A stretch of 64,000 bases of DNA from Aureispira sp. CCB-QB1 (GTDB lineage: Bacteria > Bacteroidota > Bacteroidia > Chitinophagales > Saprospiraceae), in the NCBI RefSeq assembly GCF_000724545.1, contig NZ_JHBV01000041.1:310001-374000 (forward strand). Reading direction: 5' to 3'. Numbering within the stretch: the stretch's first letter is position 1; the number at the start of each line of letters is the position of its first letter. The notes under the pieces are model-generated. The model was not told where the DNA came from. It saw nothing but the letters and a program-made list of their open reading frames with translations, and made no database searches. Position numbers and translations under genes: made by a program. Shown one piece after another: positions 53,396-62,917 of the stretch.

Positions 53396-54424
53396 ATGAA
53401 AAAATTAGGCGTCTTTCTAGTTTATTCTCTTTGTCTTATTAGCTGTTCTACTATTATTCCAATATTTACAAAAAAGAAGCTCGCCAGCCAATCATTTAGC
53501 TCGTTGGCAACTTCTGCTGATCATTATTTTTGGAAACACTTTCACGAAGGTAATTATGACAGTATCCCACAAATACTACACCTCCTAAAAGCAGCATATA
53601 TAGAGAACCCTAATAATGCTACGCTTGCTGCACATATTGGTTTTACGCATGCCTGGGCACTATCAGAACGCATTCGATTGCCTAAGCCCTCCGCTAATGT
53701 CATTGACCATGCCACATTAGCAAACAAGTATTTTAAAGAAGCCATGCAATTAGACCCCAGTGATATACGGCTAAAAGGGTTTCATGGTGATTTTTTAATG
53801 TCAGAAGGAAGCATTGACCAAGATCAAAAGAAGATCGTCAAAGGGTACCTTGAGACTAAAAAAGTCGCTAGACAATGGCCAGAATGGGGAGATTTCACCT
53901 TGAGTTATCCATTAAGTTTATCTAACAAAACAGACAAACGATTTCAAGAGTCCATAGATTTAATGTGGCACAATGCCGATGCTTGTGCCTGTGAAAAAGT
54001 AGATCGAGAACATCTAGATTGGAAAAAATATTATCCTCTATTAAATACAGATTTAACAGAAAAAAATAGGCGAGCTTGCTGGAATACTTGGATTGCTCCT
54101 CATAATTTGGAAGGTTTTTTCATTCACTTTGGCGATATTTTAATCAAATCAGGTGACTTAAAAAAAGGACTTATGATGTACCAGAACGCTAAGTCTGTTC
54201 CCGAATATGAAAGTTATCCATATAAAGAAGTTGTCGAGCTTCGAATAAAAAATGCTCAAGAAAATCTCCAACGTTTTAATCAAGCTATTGAAATTTCAAA
54301 TGGCAATAGCAACAATGTCCTAATGATTAATAGCAAGATTTCATGCATGGGATGTCATCAGAAGACAAAATATATTGCTCCTGATACTTCAAGGTCTTAT
54401 GTTGCGCCACATCTAAAAAGATAA
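53396..54424 (+). CDS. Lipoprotein with a single C-terminal CxxCH haem motif
   Basis: A 342-residue protein. The signal ends in a lipobox (CLISCS). The middle is helical and TPR-like (ANKYFKEAMQLDPSDIRL; GLMMYQNAKSVPEYESYPY). Near the end CMGCH at 317-321 is a perfect c-type haem-binding pentapeptide, with a nearby methionine and KTKYIAPDTSR. It may be a monohaem lipoprotein cytochrome, or the motif may be accidental. No other cytochrome gene is close. It ends 9 bp before the convergent small membrane gene. Confidence 0.6.
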   Translation: MKKLGVFLVYSLCLISCSTIIPIFTKKKLASQSFSSLATSADHYFWKHFHEGNYDSIPQILHLLKAAYIENPNNATLAAHIGFTHAWALSERIRLPKPSANVIDHATLANKYFKEAMQLDPSDIRLKGFHGDFLMSEGSIDQDQKKIVKGYLETKKVARQWPEWGDFTLSYPLSLSNKTDKRFQESIDLMWHNADACACEKVDREHLDWKKYYPLLNTDLTEKNRRACWNTWIAPHNLEGFFIHFGDILIKSGDLKKGLMMYQNAKSVPEYESYPYKEVVELRIKNAQENLQRFNQAIEISNGNSNNVLMINSKISCMGCHQKTKYIAPDTSRSYVAPHLKR

Positions 54425-54433
54425 TCATTAAAC

Positions 54434-54670
54434 CTATGGCTCAATATCCTCTGATACAGGGGAAGAAGTCGTAATAATAAGCCTAAGAAAAGAAATAATT
54501 AAAGCAAACATGGAGGTGTACATAATTAAAGCAATCAAATTAGCACCAGAGTCTCCCACAAAAAGCTGCGTAAAACTTTCTGTTTGTGCATCTAATAAAC
54601 CTAAAATAATAGCTAAAATTACTGCAATAATTAAAATAAAGGGGGTGGATTGATTGGAGTGCATTTTCAT
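54434..54670 (-). CDS. Small membrane protein
   Basis: A 78-residue protein with two hydrophobic segments (FILIIAVILAIILGLLDA; LIALIMYTSMFALIISFLRLII) and a short acidic tail. I recognise no family. It is convergent with the lipoprotein gene and followed on its upstream side by a long inverted repeat (54698-54744). Coding is likely from its clean two-helix pattern. Confidence 0.5.
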   Translation of the reverse strand: MKMHSNQSTPFILIIAVILAIILGLLDAQTESFTQLFVGDSGANLIALIMYTSMFALIISFLRLIITTSSPVSEDIEP

Positions 54671-54697
54671 AATAAAAATCGATTAGAACAACGAGTA

Positions 54698-54744
54698 TCT
54701 CAAAATAGCGTTTATGTAGTCATTCTATAAACGCTATTTTGAGA
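54698..54744. repeat. Perfect 18-bp intergenic inverted repeat
   Basis: TCTCAAAATAGCGTTTAT (54698-54715) and its exact complement (54727-54744) with an 11-base loop. No T-run follows on either strand, so it is not a standard terminator. It lies between uraH and the small membrane gene. Confidence 0.6.
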
Positions 54745-54891
54745 CCAACATTAATTTAACAGTGGAGCAATATCTTTGGTAATTGTTTAAAAACTTAGCA
54801 AACAATTCCTTCTTATAATAAAGACGTTGTCCAACTCATATTGGTTGGTATTTTTACTATGCAAATATATAAAAAAAACATATCAACTTAA

Positions 54892-55230
54892 TCAACTCCC
54901 TCTATAAGTTGAAAATCCAAAAGGATTTAGTAACAATGGCACGTGATAATGTTCCATATTAAAAGTTTCAAATACAATTCCTATCTCAGGGTAAAATGTC
55001 TTTACATTCAGTTTTTCATAATAACTTCCCGTTTCAAAAAACATCCTATAAATTCCAGGGCTAATCGTTGTTCCTTCTTTCAATAGATCTCCAACACGTC
55101 CATCTAAATTCGTTATCCCCGTAGCGATAGTTTCCCATTCTTTTCCATCTTTTCTTTGCAAACGAACCTGCACTCCTGCTGCTGGTTTGCCCAGACTTGT
55201 ATCTAATATATGCGTTGTAATTTGACTCAT
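54892..55230 (-). CDS. uraH: 5-hydroxyisourate hydrolase
   Basis: A 112-residue transthyretin-like protein. It begins SQITTHILDTSLGKPAAGV (with the family's early histidine) and ends in the signature tetrapeptide YRGS; HYHVPLLLNPFGFSTY precedes it. It converts 5-hydroxyisourate to OHCU in the urate pathway. Its ATG overlaps the uraD stop in an ATGA, so the two genes are translationally coupled. Confidence 0.95.
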   Translation of the reverse strand: MSQITTHILDTSLGKPAAGVQVRLQRKDGKEWETIATGITNLDGRVGDLLKEGTTISPGIYRMFFETGSYYEKLNVKTFYPEIGIVFETFNMEHYHVPLLLNPFGFSTYRGS

Positions 55231-55730
55231 GCTAATAGTTTTTGAATTCTCAAAGTGGTAATTTTATGCTGTTCTCCTGCTGCAATTTTCAACTCTGTGG
55301 CTCGATCATTGGGCAATCGCTCCAATAACAAATCCAACATTTGCTGCGCTGTTTTCCCTGTTGCAAAAACAATAAAAATAAATCCAAAGCGAGCTTCATA
55401 AGCAGCATTTCCCTCAGCCAAAGCTTCAATCACCTCCATAGAGGCTTGTTGTACTAATTTTTGCTCATTACCAGCCCAATCTTTAGTTGCTTGGAATTTT
55501 TTTGCCAGACTATTAACATCGCCAATTTTAGGGTGTCCTTCAAAAGCCTCTAAGTAATCTAACTCTGAGCATGTATTCCAAATACGGTCAGAGGCTTCCT
55601 TCAAATCATGGATTGTTTCAAAAGGAAACTCGGCAGCCAATTCCTTGTACCATTTCTTAGCAGCACAACAATACTCTAATTTTTGTTCCAAATCACCCAA
55701 ATTGAGTTCGTTTAATTCTTCCAAAGTCAT
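55227..55730 (-). CDS. uraD: OHCU decarboxylase
   Basis: A 167-residue helical protein. H66-P67 in FEGHPKIGD is the catalytic His-Pro pair, followed by DWAGNEQ and the C-terminal FIFIVFATGKTAQQMLDLL...R segment, all typical of UraD, which turns OHCU into S-allantoin. It is upstream of and overlapping with uraH. A promoter with TTTG-N18-TACATTTG lies at 55899-55928. Confidence 0.93.
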   Translation of the reverse strand: MTLEELNELNLGDLEQKLEYCCAAKKWYKELAAEFPFETIHDLKEASDRIWNTCSELDYLEAFEGHPKIGDVNSLAKKFQATKDWAGNEQKLVQQASMEVIEALAEGNAAYEARFGFIFIVFATGKTAQQMLDLLLERLPNDRATELKIAAGEQHKITTLRIQKLLA

Positions 55731-55898
55731 ACGTCTTTTTTTAACTTCACATTCAACATTACTTCGTCCAAAATCAGATTCACTTAATTATCAAGGATGC
55801 TTTTTATGTTTTTCATAGCCTCTAAACCGACCATAACAAACTGATGACCATAAAGAGCGAACTAAATCACTGCACAACGAGCTATCACACAACAGCAC

Positions 55899-55928
55899 CA
55901 AATGTAATCAACGGAGTATTCATTCAAA
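55899..55928 (-). promoter_or_regulatory. Candidate promoter for uraD-uraH
   Basis: On the minus strand TTTG (55928-55925), 18 bp, TACATTTG (55906-55899). This is close to consensus and about 170 bp before uraD. Confidence 0.5.
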
Positions 55929-55959
55929 CAACAAGACAATATAGAACCAATCAATAGTC

Positions 55960-56961
55960 CTAAACAAAATTACCAAACAATCGCATTCTGCTCACCCCCC
56001 CATCTGGATAAATATTCAAACGAACATGAGTAAACACTTCTTCTGTTGGTATATTATTATAATAGTGTTCTTGATCTGCTTGCAACTTCTGCTTGGACAA
56101 AATTTCTTTCCAAGGCAACTCATCTACATTCTCTGCTGTTACAGCGCTATGATTGGGCAAGTTAATTCCATCTAAAGAAAAAGTATCTGGATAATTACCT
56201 TTAAAATGACAGGTGTCAATTAATGCTTGATTAATTTTGCCAGGTCTAGCCAATTTTACAACTACCCAATCACGATTATGCAAAGTTCTATTTCGTTTAG
56301 TTTCCCATCCATCACCCATATTTAGCCCTCTATTAGGCATAATTAAATTATCCATATGGCTAAAGAACATATCATTGCAAAGAATAGCCTTCGCGCCCAT
56401 ATTAGCCGCAGCTAAATCAATCGTGCTATTTTCATCATACATTGACCAATCTACATGCACGTGACCATACACTTTAAATCTGGCAATACCTCCATCTGGA
56501 TAAATACGGAGTTTTAGATGTGTATAAATGTAATCTGAATACATATCAATAAAATGCTGTGACCCAGGTTTCAAGGCAATTTTCTTAACCAAATCATCCC
56601 AATCATCATGATTCAATACAGTGTCTACATCTGCATCCAAAGGCAAGCAACAAGCTTCTACAGAAGCATAAGGAGGATGATTTCCTAAGAAATGATTGGT
56701 ATCAATATCTAATCCTCTTAGGCGTCCCATTGCCCCTAACTTTATAATACAAAAATCATGACCTTCTGTCCTCTTTCTTCTAGACTCCCATCCGTCCATC
56801 CACTTGCCTCGATCTGTATATTTGTCTTCTATAAAAATACCTCTACCAGGTTTCAATAAATTCTCCACTGGAGCAAAGAAATCATCTGTACAATACAATG
56901 CTTTTGCACCAAAACGTTCTGCGGCTAAGTTCTGTAAAGCTGTAAAATCTGGTTCTTTCAT
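55960..56961 (-). CDS. alc: Allantoicase
   Basis: ATG 56961 is taken as start (the longer frame begins at TTG 56970). The 333 residues form two related jelly-roll halves: GAKALYCTDDFFAPVENLL...WMDGWESRRKR and GAKAILCNDMFFSHMDNLI...MGDGWETKRNR, each followed by IIKLG or VVKLA and ending in RIYPDGGIARF and NIYPDGGVSRM. This is the duplicated allantoicase fold that splits allantoate into ureidoglycolate and urea. It lies 230 bp upstream of uraD, same strand, so one pathway cluster. Confidence 0.95.
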   Translation of the reverse strand: MKEPDFTALQNLAAERFGAKALYCTDDFFAPVENLLKPGRGIFIEDKYTDRGKWMDGWESRRKRTEGHDFCIIKLGAMGRLRGLDIDTNHFLGNHPPYASVEACCLPLDADVDTVLNHDDWDDLVKKIALKPGSQHFIDMYSDYIYTHLKLRIYPDGGIARFKVYGHVHVDWSMYDENSTIDLAAANMGAKAILCNDMFFSHMDNLIMPNRGLNMGDGWETKRNRTLHNRDWVVVKLARPGKINQALIDTCHFKGNYPDTFSLDGINLPNHSAVTAENVDELPWKEILSKQKLQADQEHYYNNIPTEEVFTHVRLNIYPDGGVSRMRLFGNFV

Positions 56962-57712
56962 TTTACTCAATTTGATATTTTAACAATAGAACAATTCTCT
57001 TCAAAAAAGCACACGCTGCTATGACTACTTGTTCTACATTTAGGTTAACGATTATGGATTACATATGACAATAAATTGTCAAGAATTGCTAAGATAAGAA
57101 TACTTCATAGAATATAGAACTTGTATAGAATTCGCTTCTCTTTTTGCATTAATTTCCCCTATTACTATTCAATTCAAAACTACAAAATAATGACTACTAT
57201 GTCAGCTATTTTTTGATTAGACCTCTACAAGGTATAAATTTGTTTTTTCATCTTTTATTCCAATTTCTACTATAAAAATTCAACAAATACGATTATAATT
57301 GAGTCTAGCTCCTAAACTAAAAGTCAAAATGGGAAAATATTAAATTTTTTAAAATTTATAATCGACAGATAATCAATAGAGTTAAAAACGGCATTAATTT
57401 AGGATTTTATAAAGAAACAGAATGCAGAGCTCTGTTACTCGAATTTTTTTAAAAAAAATATTCTTTTTATGCTCATAATCAACAAAATAGAGCTCTGTTC
57501 TTTTTCCTAACTCATGATTATAAAATAAAAGAAACAACTTTTATTTTTTGTTTATTCAAAAATGGTATAACTTTAATCATTACTTTATTTGATGCCAAAT
57601 AATCTCCATTTTTTTGAATATTTAGAAATAGATAAAAAATGCTTGCAAATAATCTTTTTTTAAGGTTTTTTAACTTTTTTTTGTTATTTTTAGTGGCAAT
57701 AACTTTCTCTGC
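56962..57712. other. Long divergent non-coding region
   Basis: About 750 bp, very AT-rich. An 11-bp direct repeat AGAGCTCTGTT occurs at 57426-57436 and 57489-57499; its core is self-complementary. No RNA or convincing frame. Near the right end TTTG (57680-57683) and TAACTTTC (57700-57707) form only a weak promoter. Confidence 0.4.
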
Positions 57713-58582
57713 ATGCAAAACATACTCAATATGAATCTAAAATTTGTACTTATCCTTAGTTTGATTTGCTTTTTTGGGGGCAAAACACAAGCACAGGACA
57801 ACTTAGAATCTCTTTTGAGCATAGTTGAAACTGGCAAAACTTACGCTTTGTACAAAGCAAAAGCTGGAGATACTAAAATAATCAAAGAAACTAAGACACA
57901 CTACTTGAAACTTGTTCCAGCAAAATATGAAACGGTATTAGATACAATCGAGCTTGCACCTGCGTTGAACGGTAATTTAGATACTAGTAATTACTTCATT
58001 CAGACCGAAGTTTTGGTTCTAAAAGAACCTGGTGCGGAATGGAAAACAGCCAAGGTTTCTCCTTTGTGTAGAAAAGATGATGGTGTGCCTCACCTTGCAC
58101 TTTGCTTATTAAAAACAACGCCAGATTATAAAATTGTACATCGCAAGTTTTTTCCTTTTAAAAACATCATTGATACTACCACAACAGACTATGTTATTCC
58201 TGCTGAAACGATTATCGTTAAGCGCAAAGTATTAGTGCAAAAAGCACGTATTTACTATGTCACTGCTGAAAAGAAAAATGAGCTAGGTCCAGGAGAGAAA
58301 ATAATTGAAATTCCTGCGGGTTCTTGGAGACAATGGGCAGAAATAGTTTGTCCTTTTGGAGACTTTAATGACCCTTCTATAGAAGAAATCCAAAAAGCTC
58401 TCAAAAAACAACAATACGACGTTCGAATCACAGGGAAATTTGACGAGCAGACAAAAAGACATTTGATGATGTTTCAAAAAGATAATATGCTCACAGATGA
58501 TGGAGGAAATGTCACCCCCGAAACTTTAGATCGGTTGGGAGTCAAAAGAGAAAAGTTAATTCAAATTGATTTCTTAAACTAA
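57713..58582 (+). CDS. Secreted peptidoglycan-binding-domain protein
   Basis: A 289-residue protein. ATG 57731 (MNLKFVLILSLICFFGG) would give an even tidier signal peptide than 57713; both are possible. The mature part is beta-rich with a repeated KxxYALYK/LVPAKYETV theme, and residues about 220-285 form a PG_binding_1 helical domain (IEEIQKALKKQQYDVRITGKFDEQTKRHLMMFQKDN). It probably sits on the cell wall. It is monocistronic with a strong terminator. Confidence 0.75.
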   Translation: MQNILNMNLKFVLILSLICFFGGKTQAQDNLESLLSIVETGKTYALYKAKAGDTKIIKETKTHYLKLVPAKYETVLDTIELAPALNGNLDTSNYFIQTEVLVLKEPGAEWKTAKVSPLCRKDDGVPHLALCLLKTTPDYKIVHRKFFPFKNIIDTTTTDYVIPAETIIVKRKVLVQKARIYYVTAEKKNELGPGEKIIEIPAGSWRQWAEIVCPFGDFNDPSIEEIQKALKKQQYDVRITGKFDEQTKRHLMMFQKDNMLTDDGGNVTPETLDRLGVKREKLIQIDFLN

Positions 58583-58607
58583 GCTTCATTTTTTACCTTT
58601 AAAGTAG

Positions 58608-58645
58608 CAAACGTCATTCTAGTCTATAGAATGACGTTTGTTTTT
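58608..58645 (+). terminator. Rho-independent terminator
   Basis: A 14-bp perfect stem (58608-58621 with 58627-58640), a 5-base loop, then five T residues. Confidence 0.85.
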
Positions 58646-58719
58646 GTTATTTACGTTGTCTAAAAACAACCAACATAGTACTATCATTTCACGACCATTC
58701 TTAATTTATTATCTGAAGC

Positions 58720-60267
58720 ATGAATGCCTGGCAAGAATTAGTAAGACAAGCTTTGATTGGAAATATTTCTAGTAATAAAATTTCTCCACTCCTTCTGGAG
58801 CAGTTTCGCAAATATGGTTTAAGTATAGCTTCCAACCAAACTCCCGAAACTATCTTGTTGAAAGCCGCTGCCATACAAAATAAATTGTATAGCGTTGCAC
58901 AGGTTCCCCGCTCTACGCCATCTGAAACGGAGCAGGTTGCGCCTAAAGAGACATGCAATTATTATCACCCTCAACGCAGGTATCAACTTCAATACATTTT
59001 GAAGCATCGATATGACGAAATGCTAATAGAATTTTTGGAATTGTTAAAAGATCAGTGTCAAATCATTTCTCCCGAACTTTTACCCGAACTGCTAGATTAT
59101 GGCATGAAGCGCCCTCATCTGCAGGAGTTTATCATTGCTTGTATAGGTAATAGAGGAAAATGGTTAGCTCAATTTTCAGAACAATGGACTTACGCACACC
59201 CTTTGATAGAAACAGATGATGTATTCTTTTATGGAAAATACGAAGAACGTCTACATTTTTTACAGAAAGTTCGTGCGACAAATCCTACTCGTGCAATTGA
59301 GTTGCTTGAACAAGTTTGGGAGAGTGAAGGATTCAATACAAAAGTTGGCTTTTTAAAATTACTCCAACAAAATTTAAGTTCAGGCGATGCCTCATTCTTA
59401 AATACAGCTCATCAAGACAATCGTCAAGAAGTTCGAAACCAAGCAGCTATTTTATTGGCTTTGATTCCTGATAGTCCGTTAGTTCAAAGAATGCAACACT
59501 TAGCAACAACACTTGTTAGATACAATCTCAAGAAAAAAAGTATTGACATAGAACTGCCGAGTTCTTGTACGGCACAAATGAAACTTGATGGGATTGCTCC
59601 TCGACAAATTTTTATAAAGGACCATGGTCCCAAAGCCAATCAATTGGCTCAAATCATCTCTAAAATTCCACCGCAATGGTGGGAAAAAACATTTTGCCAA
59701 AACCCTCAACAGCTTTTTTTATTGGCTGCCAAAACCGAATGGAAAAATATATTTGTTTGGGGCTGGGCTATGGCTGCTAAGAATTTTAATTCTAAAGATT
59801 GGATTATTGCTTGTCATCGCTTTTATCTAGATACTTTTTTCAAACACAATTGGTCCAATATTTCTATTGATTTTTTATATCAAGACTTGCCCAACGATTT
59901 ATTTAATGCTCTAGCAGGAGAATATTTAAAAACAGACAATCGCCTAACATTGTCCGATGACCATCCTATTATTTCATTCTTACTGGCAGAAGGGCAAGCT
60001 TGGAATGACGTTATTACTAAAAAAATTATCCAACGCATTAAAAATACAATAGAACAGGATACTTATGTATTTCAATGGAGCATTAAAGCGGTTATCAAAA
60101 GAGCAGCTTTTTCTATACCTCCCAAACTTTATGATACAGTAAGTGAAGGTTGGCCAACAGCTTCCCAAGCATGGCATTCATGGCAAAAAGAAGTAGATGC
60201 TATGCTATCGATTCTAAAAATACGACAGGAAATGTACGATTTAGAAGATTTTACCATTCATCAATAA
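58720..60267 (+). CDS. DUF5691 family protein
   Basis: A 515-residue cytoplasmic, helical protein. It starts with an N-terminal W-x-x-L-V-x-x-A-L-I-G segment, and its centre has PELLPELLDYGMKR and GNRGKWLAQFSEQW, which match my memory of DUF5691. That family often accompanies a SWIM zinc-finger protein, a MoxR ATPase and a VWA protein; none of these follow here. HEAT-like helix pairs recur through the body. Role unknown. Confidence 0.7.
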   Translation: MNAWQELVRQALIGNISSNKISPLLLEQFRKYGLSIASNQTPETILLKAAAIQNKLYSVAQVPRSTPSETEQVAPKETCNYYHPQRRYQLQYILKHRYDEMLIEFLELLKDQCQIISPELLPELLDYGMKRPHLQEFIIACIGNRGKWLAQFSEQWTYAHPLIETDDVFFYGKYEERLHFLQKVRATNPTRAIELLEQVWESEGFNTKVGFLKLLQQNLSSGDASFLNTAHQDNRQEVRNQAAILLALIPDSPLVQRMQHLATTLVRYNLKKKSIDIELPSSCTAQMKLDGIAPRQIFIKDHGPKANQLAQIISKIPPQWWEKTFCQNPQQLFLLAAKTEWKNIFVWGWAMAAKNFNSKDWIIACHRFYLDTFFKHNWSNISIDFLYQDLPNDLFNALAGEYLKTDNRLTLSDDHPIISFLLAEGQAWNDVITKKIIQRIKNTIEQDTYVFQWSIKAVIKRAAFSIPPKLYDTVSEGWPTASQAWHSWQKEVDAMLSILKIRQEMYDLEDFTIHQ

Positions 60268-60307
60268 TGTGATGATCGCATCAAAAAGCATTTTATTCGC
60301 CAATTGA

Positions 60308-60883
60308 TTAATCCCAAAATAACATCGAAAATTTCCTCAAAGTTAGCAGATTCTCGTTGCCTTCTCCCTCAACAAGAGGGTATACATCGACATACCGTAC
60401 TTGTGTCATGGTATTGTACTCTCCTATGCTATGATCCAAATAGATGAGTGCTGCGATTCCATAACGGCGATCTTCTTTTATATAATTTTTGCAATAAATT
60501 TTCACATCAAATAGCCCCGTTTCTGGTACAATAGAATATTGTACGAGTATTTCGTCCTCTTCAAACTGAATGCCATCAACGATTGCTGGTAAAAAGCCTA
60601 TGGGCTGACGATATTTGCAGGTTTTCCAACCTTTGATAACAGGAAAAGCATCACACAACTCTTCCACCCAAGGAATTCCTTCCTTGCGACCATCACAACT
60701 AATAATTAAGACATGATCCCCATTTTCTTCTATGGTCAATTCAGGTATTAACAAATCACAATAGCTTTCAAGCTCTGCACAAAGGGCTTCATAAGGTTGA
60801 GGGTTTGTAAAATCACTTTTTAAGAATTCCTCTAGTTCTAGTTTGTGATTGGCTAACCAAATCCAAAAATCAATTGCTTCCAT
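60308..60883 (-). CDS. Hypothetical protein following obg
   Basis: A 191-residue soluble, acidic protein. It starts with FWIWLANHKLELEEFL, then beta strands with VLIISCDGRKEGIPWVEELCDAFPVIKGWKTCKYRQP and RYGIAALIYLDHSIGEY. Similar proteins are frequent in Bacteroidota genomes, but I know no function. It begins 12 bp after the obg stop, so it is probably in the obg operon. Confidence 0.65.
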   Translation of the reverse strand: MEAIDFWIWLANHKLELEEFLKSDFTNPQPYEALCAELESYCDLLIPELTIEENGDHVLIISCDGRKEGIPWVEELCDAFPVIKGWKTCKYRQPIGFLPAIVDGIQFEEDEILVQYSIVPETGLFDVKIYCKNYIKEDRRYGIAALIYLDHSIGEYNTMTQVRYVDVYPLVEGEGNENLLTLRKFSMLFWD

Positions 60884-60895
60884 TCACTATTTCGC

Positions 60896-61897
60896 TTAAA
60901 TTTCTGAATTAATAGATTCCCACAACATATCTTTTAACTCAGCTATTCCTATTTGTGCAACAGATGAAATAAATACAGTAGGAACATTTTTAGGCAACTC
61001 CTCTTTCAACATTTCTTTTAGTTCTTCGTCTAAGATATCAGCTTTTGTAATTGCCAAAATGTGGGGTTTGTCCAATAGTTCCTCGTTGTATTGCTTCAAC
61101 TCATTGACCAAAATCTTATATTCTTTGGCTATATCATCACTGTCCGCAGGAACCATATACAACAAAGTGGCATTTCGTTCTATATGCCTCAAAAATCGGT
61201 GTCCTAGCCCTTTACCCTTGTGCGCATCTTCTATAATTCCAGGAATATCTGCCATTACAAAAGAACGATTATTACGATAACTAACCATTCCCAAATTAGG
61301 CACTAAGGTAGTAAATGGATAATCGGCTACTTTTGGTTTGGCCGCAGATAGTACCGACAACAAAGTAGATTTACCTGCATTAGGAAAACCAACCAAACCT
61401 ACATCTGCCAAAACTTTTAATTCAAAAATCTTCCATTCTCTGCGTCCTGCCCCAGCAGGAGAAGTATAAGTTGGAATTTGATTGGTTGGCGATTTGAAAT
61501 GCCAGTTTCCCTTTCCTCCACGACCCCCAGGTGTGACAATGACCGTTTGACCATCTTCTGTGATTTCGTGTTCTATTTCACCTGTTTCAGCATCTTTTAT
61601 CAAAGTCCCCAAAGGCACATCTAAAATAACATCTTTTCCTTCTGCTCCTGAAGAACGACTTGACCCACCATTCTCACCTTTTGTTGCAATCACGTGTTTT
61701 TTATATTTCAAATGCAATAAGGTCCACATTTGGCTATTTCCTCTGGCAATAATATGCCCCCCACGACCTCCGTCTCCTCCATCAGGTCCCCCAGTACTCG
61801 TCCACTTATCTCTAAAGAAATGTGCTGATCCAGATCCTCCTTCACCAGAGCGACAACAAATCTTTACATAATCTATAAAATTTGAATTATCCGCCAT
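60896..61897 (-). CDS. obg: GTPase Obg/CgtA
   Basis: A 333-residue protein. The glycine-rich Obg domain occupies 1-160 ([26 protein letters not shown]). G1 GFPNAGKST is at 170-178, G3 DIPG at 217-220 and G4 TKAD at 284-287. There is no C-terminal OCT domain, as in many short Obg proteins. It binds the 50S subunit and links GTP/ppGpp level to ribosome assembly and stress. The first gene of a two-gene unit. Confidence 0.95.
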   Translation of the reverse strand: MADNSNFIDYVKICCRSGEGGSGSAHFFRDKWTSTGGPDGGDGGRGGHIIARGNSQMWTLLHLKYKKHVIATKGENGGSSRSSGAEGKDVILDVPLGTLIKDAETGEIEHEITEDGQTVIVTPGGRGGKGNWHFKSPTNQIPTYTSPAGAGRREWKIFELKVLADVGLVGFPNAGKSTLLSVLSAAKPKVADYPFTTLVPNLGMVSYRNNRSFVMADIPGIIEDAHKGKGLGHRFLRHIERNATLLYMVPADSDDIAKEYKILVNELKQYNEELLDKPHILAITKADILDEELKEMLKEELPKNVPTVFISSVAQIGIAELKDMLWESINSEI

Positions 61898-62314
61898 AAA
61901 CTATCTTTATTATACGTCTAATGAGTTTTTTAACGCTTCAGATTTAATTGACTGTTAGTCATTTTTTTTAATAATGCTCAAACACAAACAAGAACCACAA
62001 AAAACTGATTAACAAAATCTTAAAAACTAAAACAAACTAAAATGTATTCTTCTAACAATCTATTGTAATAAACTATTGTTCAAACAAAACGACAAAGTTA
62101 CGTTTAAAGTTTCAAAGTATAAAATGTAGGGAAAGTATCTTTAATTTTAATCTTTAGTTGACTTAAAATAAGTAGGAAGTTTTTTCTCTATTTTTAATCA
62201 AAAAAAAATGATTATCACGAAACCATTAAACAGGTTCCATGATAATCATTACTTGTCTTATTTACTAAAAACTGTCCAGCCAAATGATGACCACTTTACG
62301 TTAGCACAGTATTA
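61898..62314. other. Non-coding region between obg and the AhpD-like gene
   Basis: AT-rich; it contains the terminator at 62200-62250 and the obg upstream region. No RNA or repeat seen. Confidence 0.4.
62200..62250 (-). terminator. Rho-independent terminator of the AhpD-like gene
   Basis: An 18-bp stem on the minus strand with two G-T pairs (62250-62233 with 62224-62207), then eight T residues. Confidence 0.85.
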
Positions 62315-62773
62315 TTAGACTGCACCTTCTACTTGATATTTCCCAGATTCAAACTGAAATGTCTTCATCAATTTATTCCAAGTATTGATTTGTGCCACAG
62401 CCAACGTCAAATAGCAAATTTCTTCTTTACTAAAAAATGATGTTAATGGATCGTATACTGCATCTGGAAGGTTTTTTCTAGTGCCTTTTGACAATGCTTC
62501 TGCAAACGTCAGAACAACCTGCTCTTTCTCTGAGAAAAGTGATGTTTCTCTCCATACACAAAGCATCGACAAGCGCAAATCGGATTCTCCTAAATGTTTC
62601 AATTCTTTGTGGTGCATATCGACACAATAGGCACATAAATTCAACTGAGATACCCGCAAACGCATTAGCTCCAACAATTGTTCAGATAAAGAGGATTGTG
62701 CTATAAATGTTTCCAAATCTCTCAACTTTTCAAACATTGCACTCGGTACATCTTGATAGGATATTCGTCCCAT
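62315..62773 (-). CDS. AhpD-like carboxymuconolactone decarboxylase family protein
   Basis: A 152-residue helical protein. RLRVSQLNLCAYCVDMHHKEL (38-57, with C47, C50 and H54) is the AhpD/CMD redox site with its CxxC and histidine. It is likely a thiol-dependent alkylhydroperoxidase partner. A TACTTTTG box (62810-62817, minus) lies about 40 bp upstream. It is separated from the Crp/Fnr gene by a MITE-like copy. Confidence 0.85.
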   Translation of the reverse strand: MGRISYQDVPSAMFEKLRDLETFIAQSSLSEQLLELMRLRVSQLNLCAYCVDMHHKELKHLGESDLRLSMLCVWRETSLFSEKEQVVLTFAEALSKGTRKNLPDAVYDPLTSFFSKEEICYLTLAVAQINTWNKLMKTFQFESGKYQVEGAV

Positions 62774-62872
62774 TTCTTTTAAGTTTTAATGATAAAAATT
62801 TTAATAACTCAAAAGTAAGCGACCTCAAGCGCAAAAAAATTAAGAAATCTTAAGAAAGAAATTTTGCCTTAA

Positions 62873-62917
62873 CAATAGTTCGTTGAAACCACGCAGTAGC
62901 AGCGCAGCTAACTACTA
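62873..62917 (+). repeat. MITE-like element, copy E (45-bp remnant)
   Basis: Left end CAATAGTTCGTTGA, then a full 22-bp cassette (62888-62909), then AACTACTA. It is flanked by CCTTAA (62867-62872) and TCTTAA (62918-62923), a probable 6-bp target duplication with one change. Confidence 0.65.

Noticed and set aside
57426-57499. The paired AGAGCTCTGTT repeat as a terminator
   Set aside because: The core is self-complementary and no gene ends into it from either side in a way that needs a terminator.
57518-57718. A 66-codon minus-strand frame upstream of the peptidoglycan-binding gene
   Set aside because: Almost all Lys/Asn/Phe/Ile from AT-rich DNA; no support.
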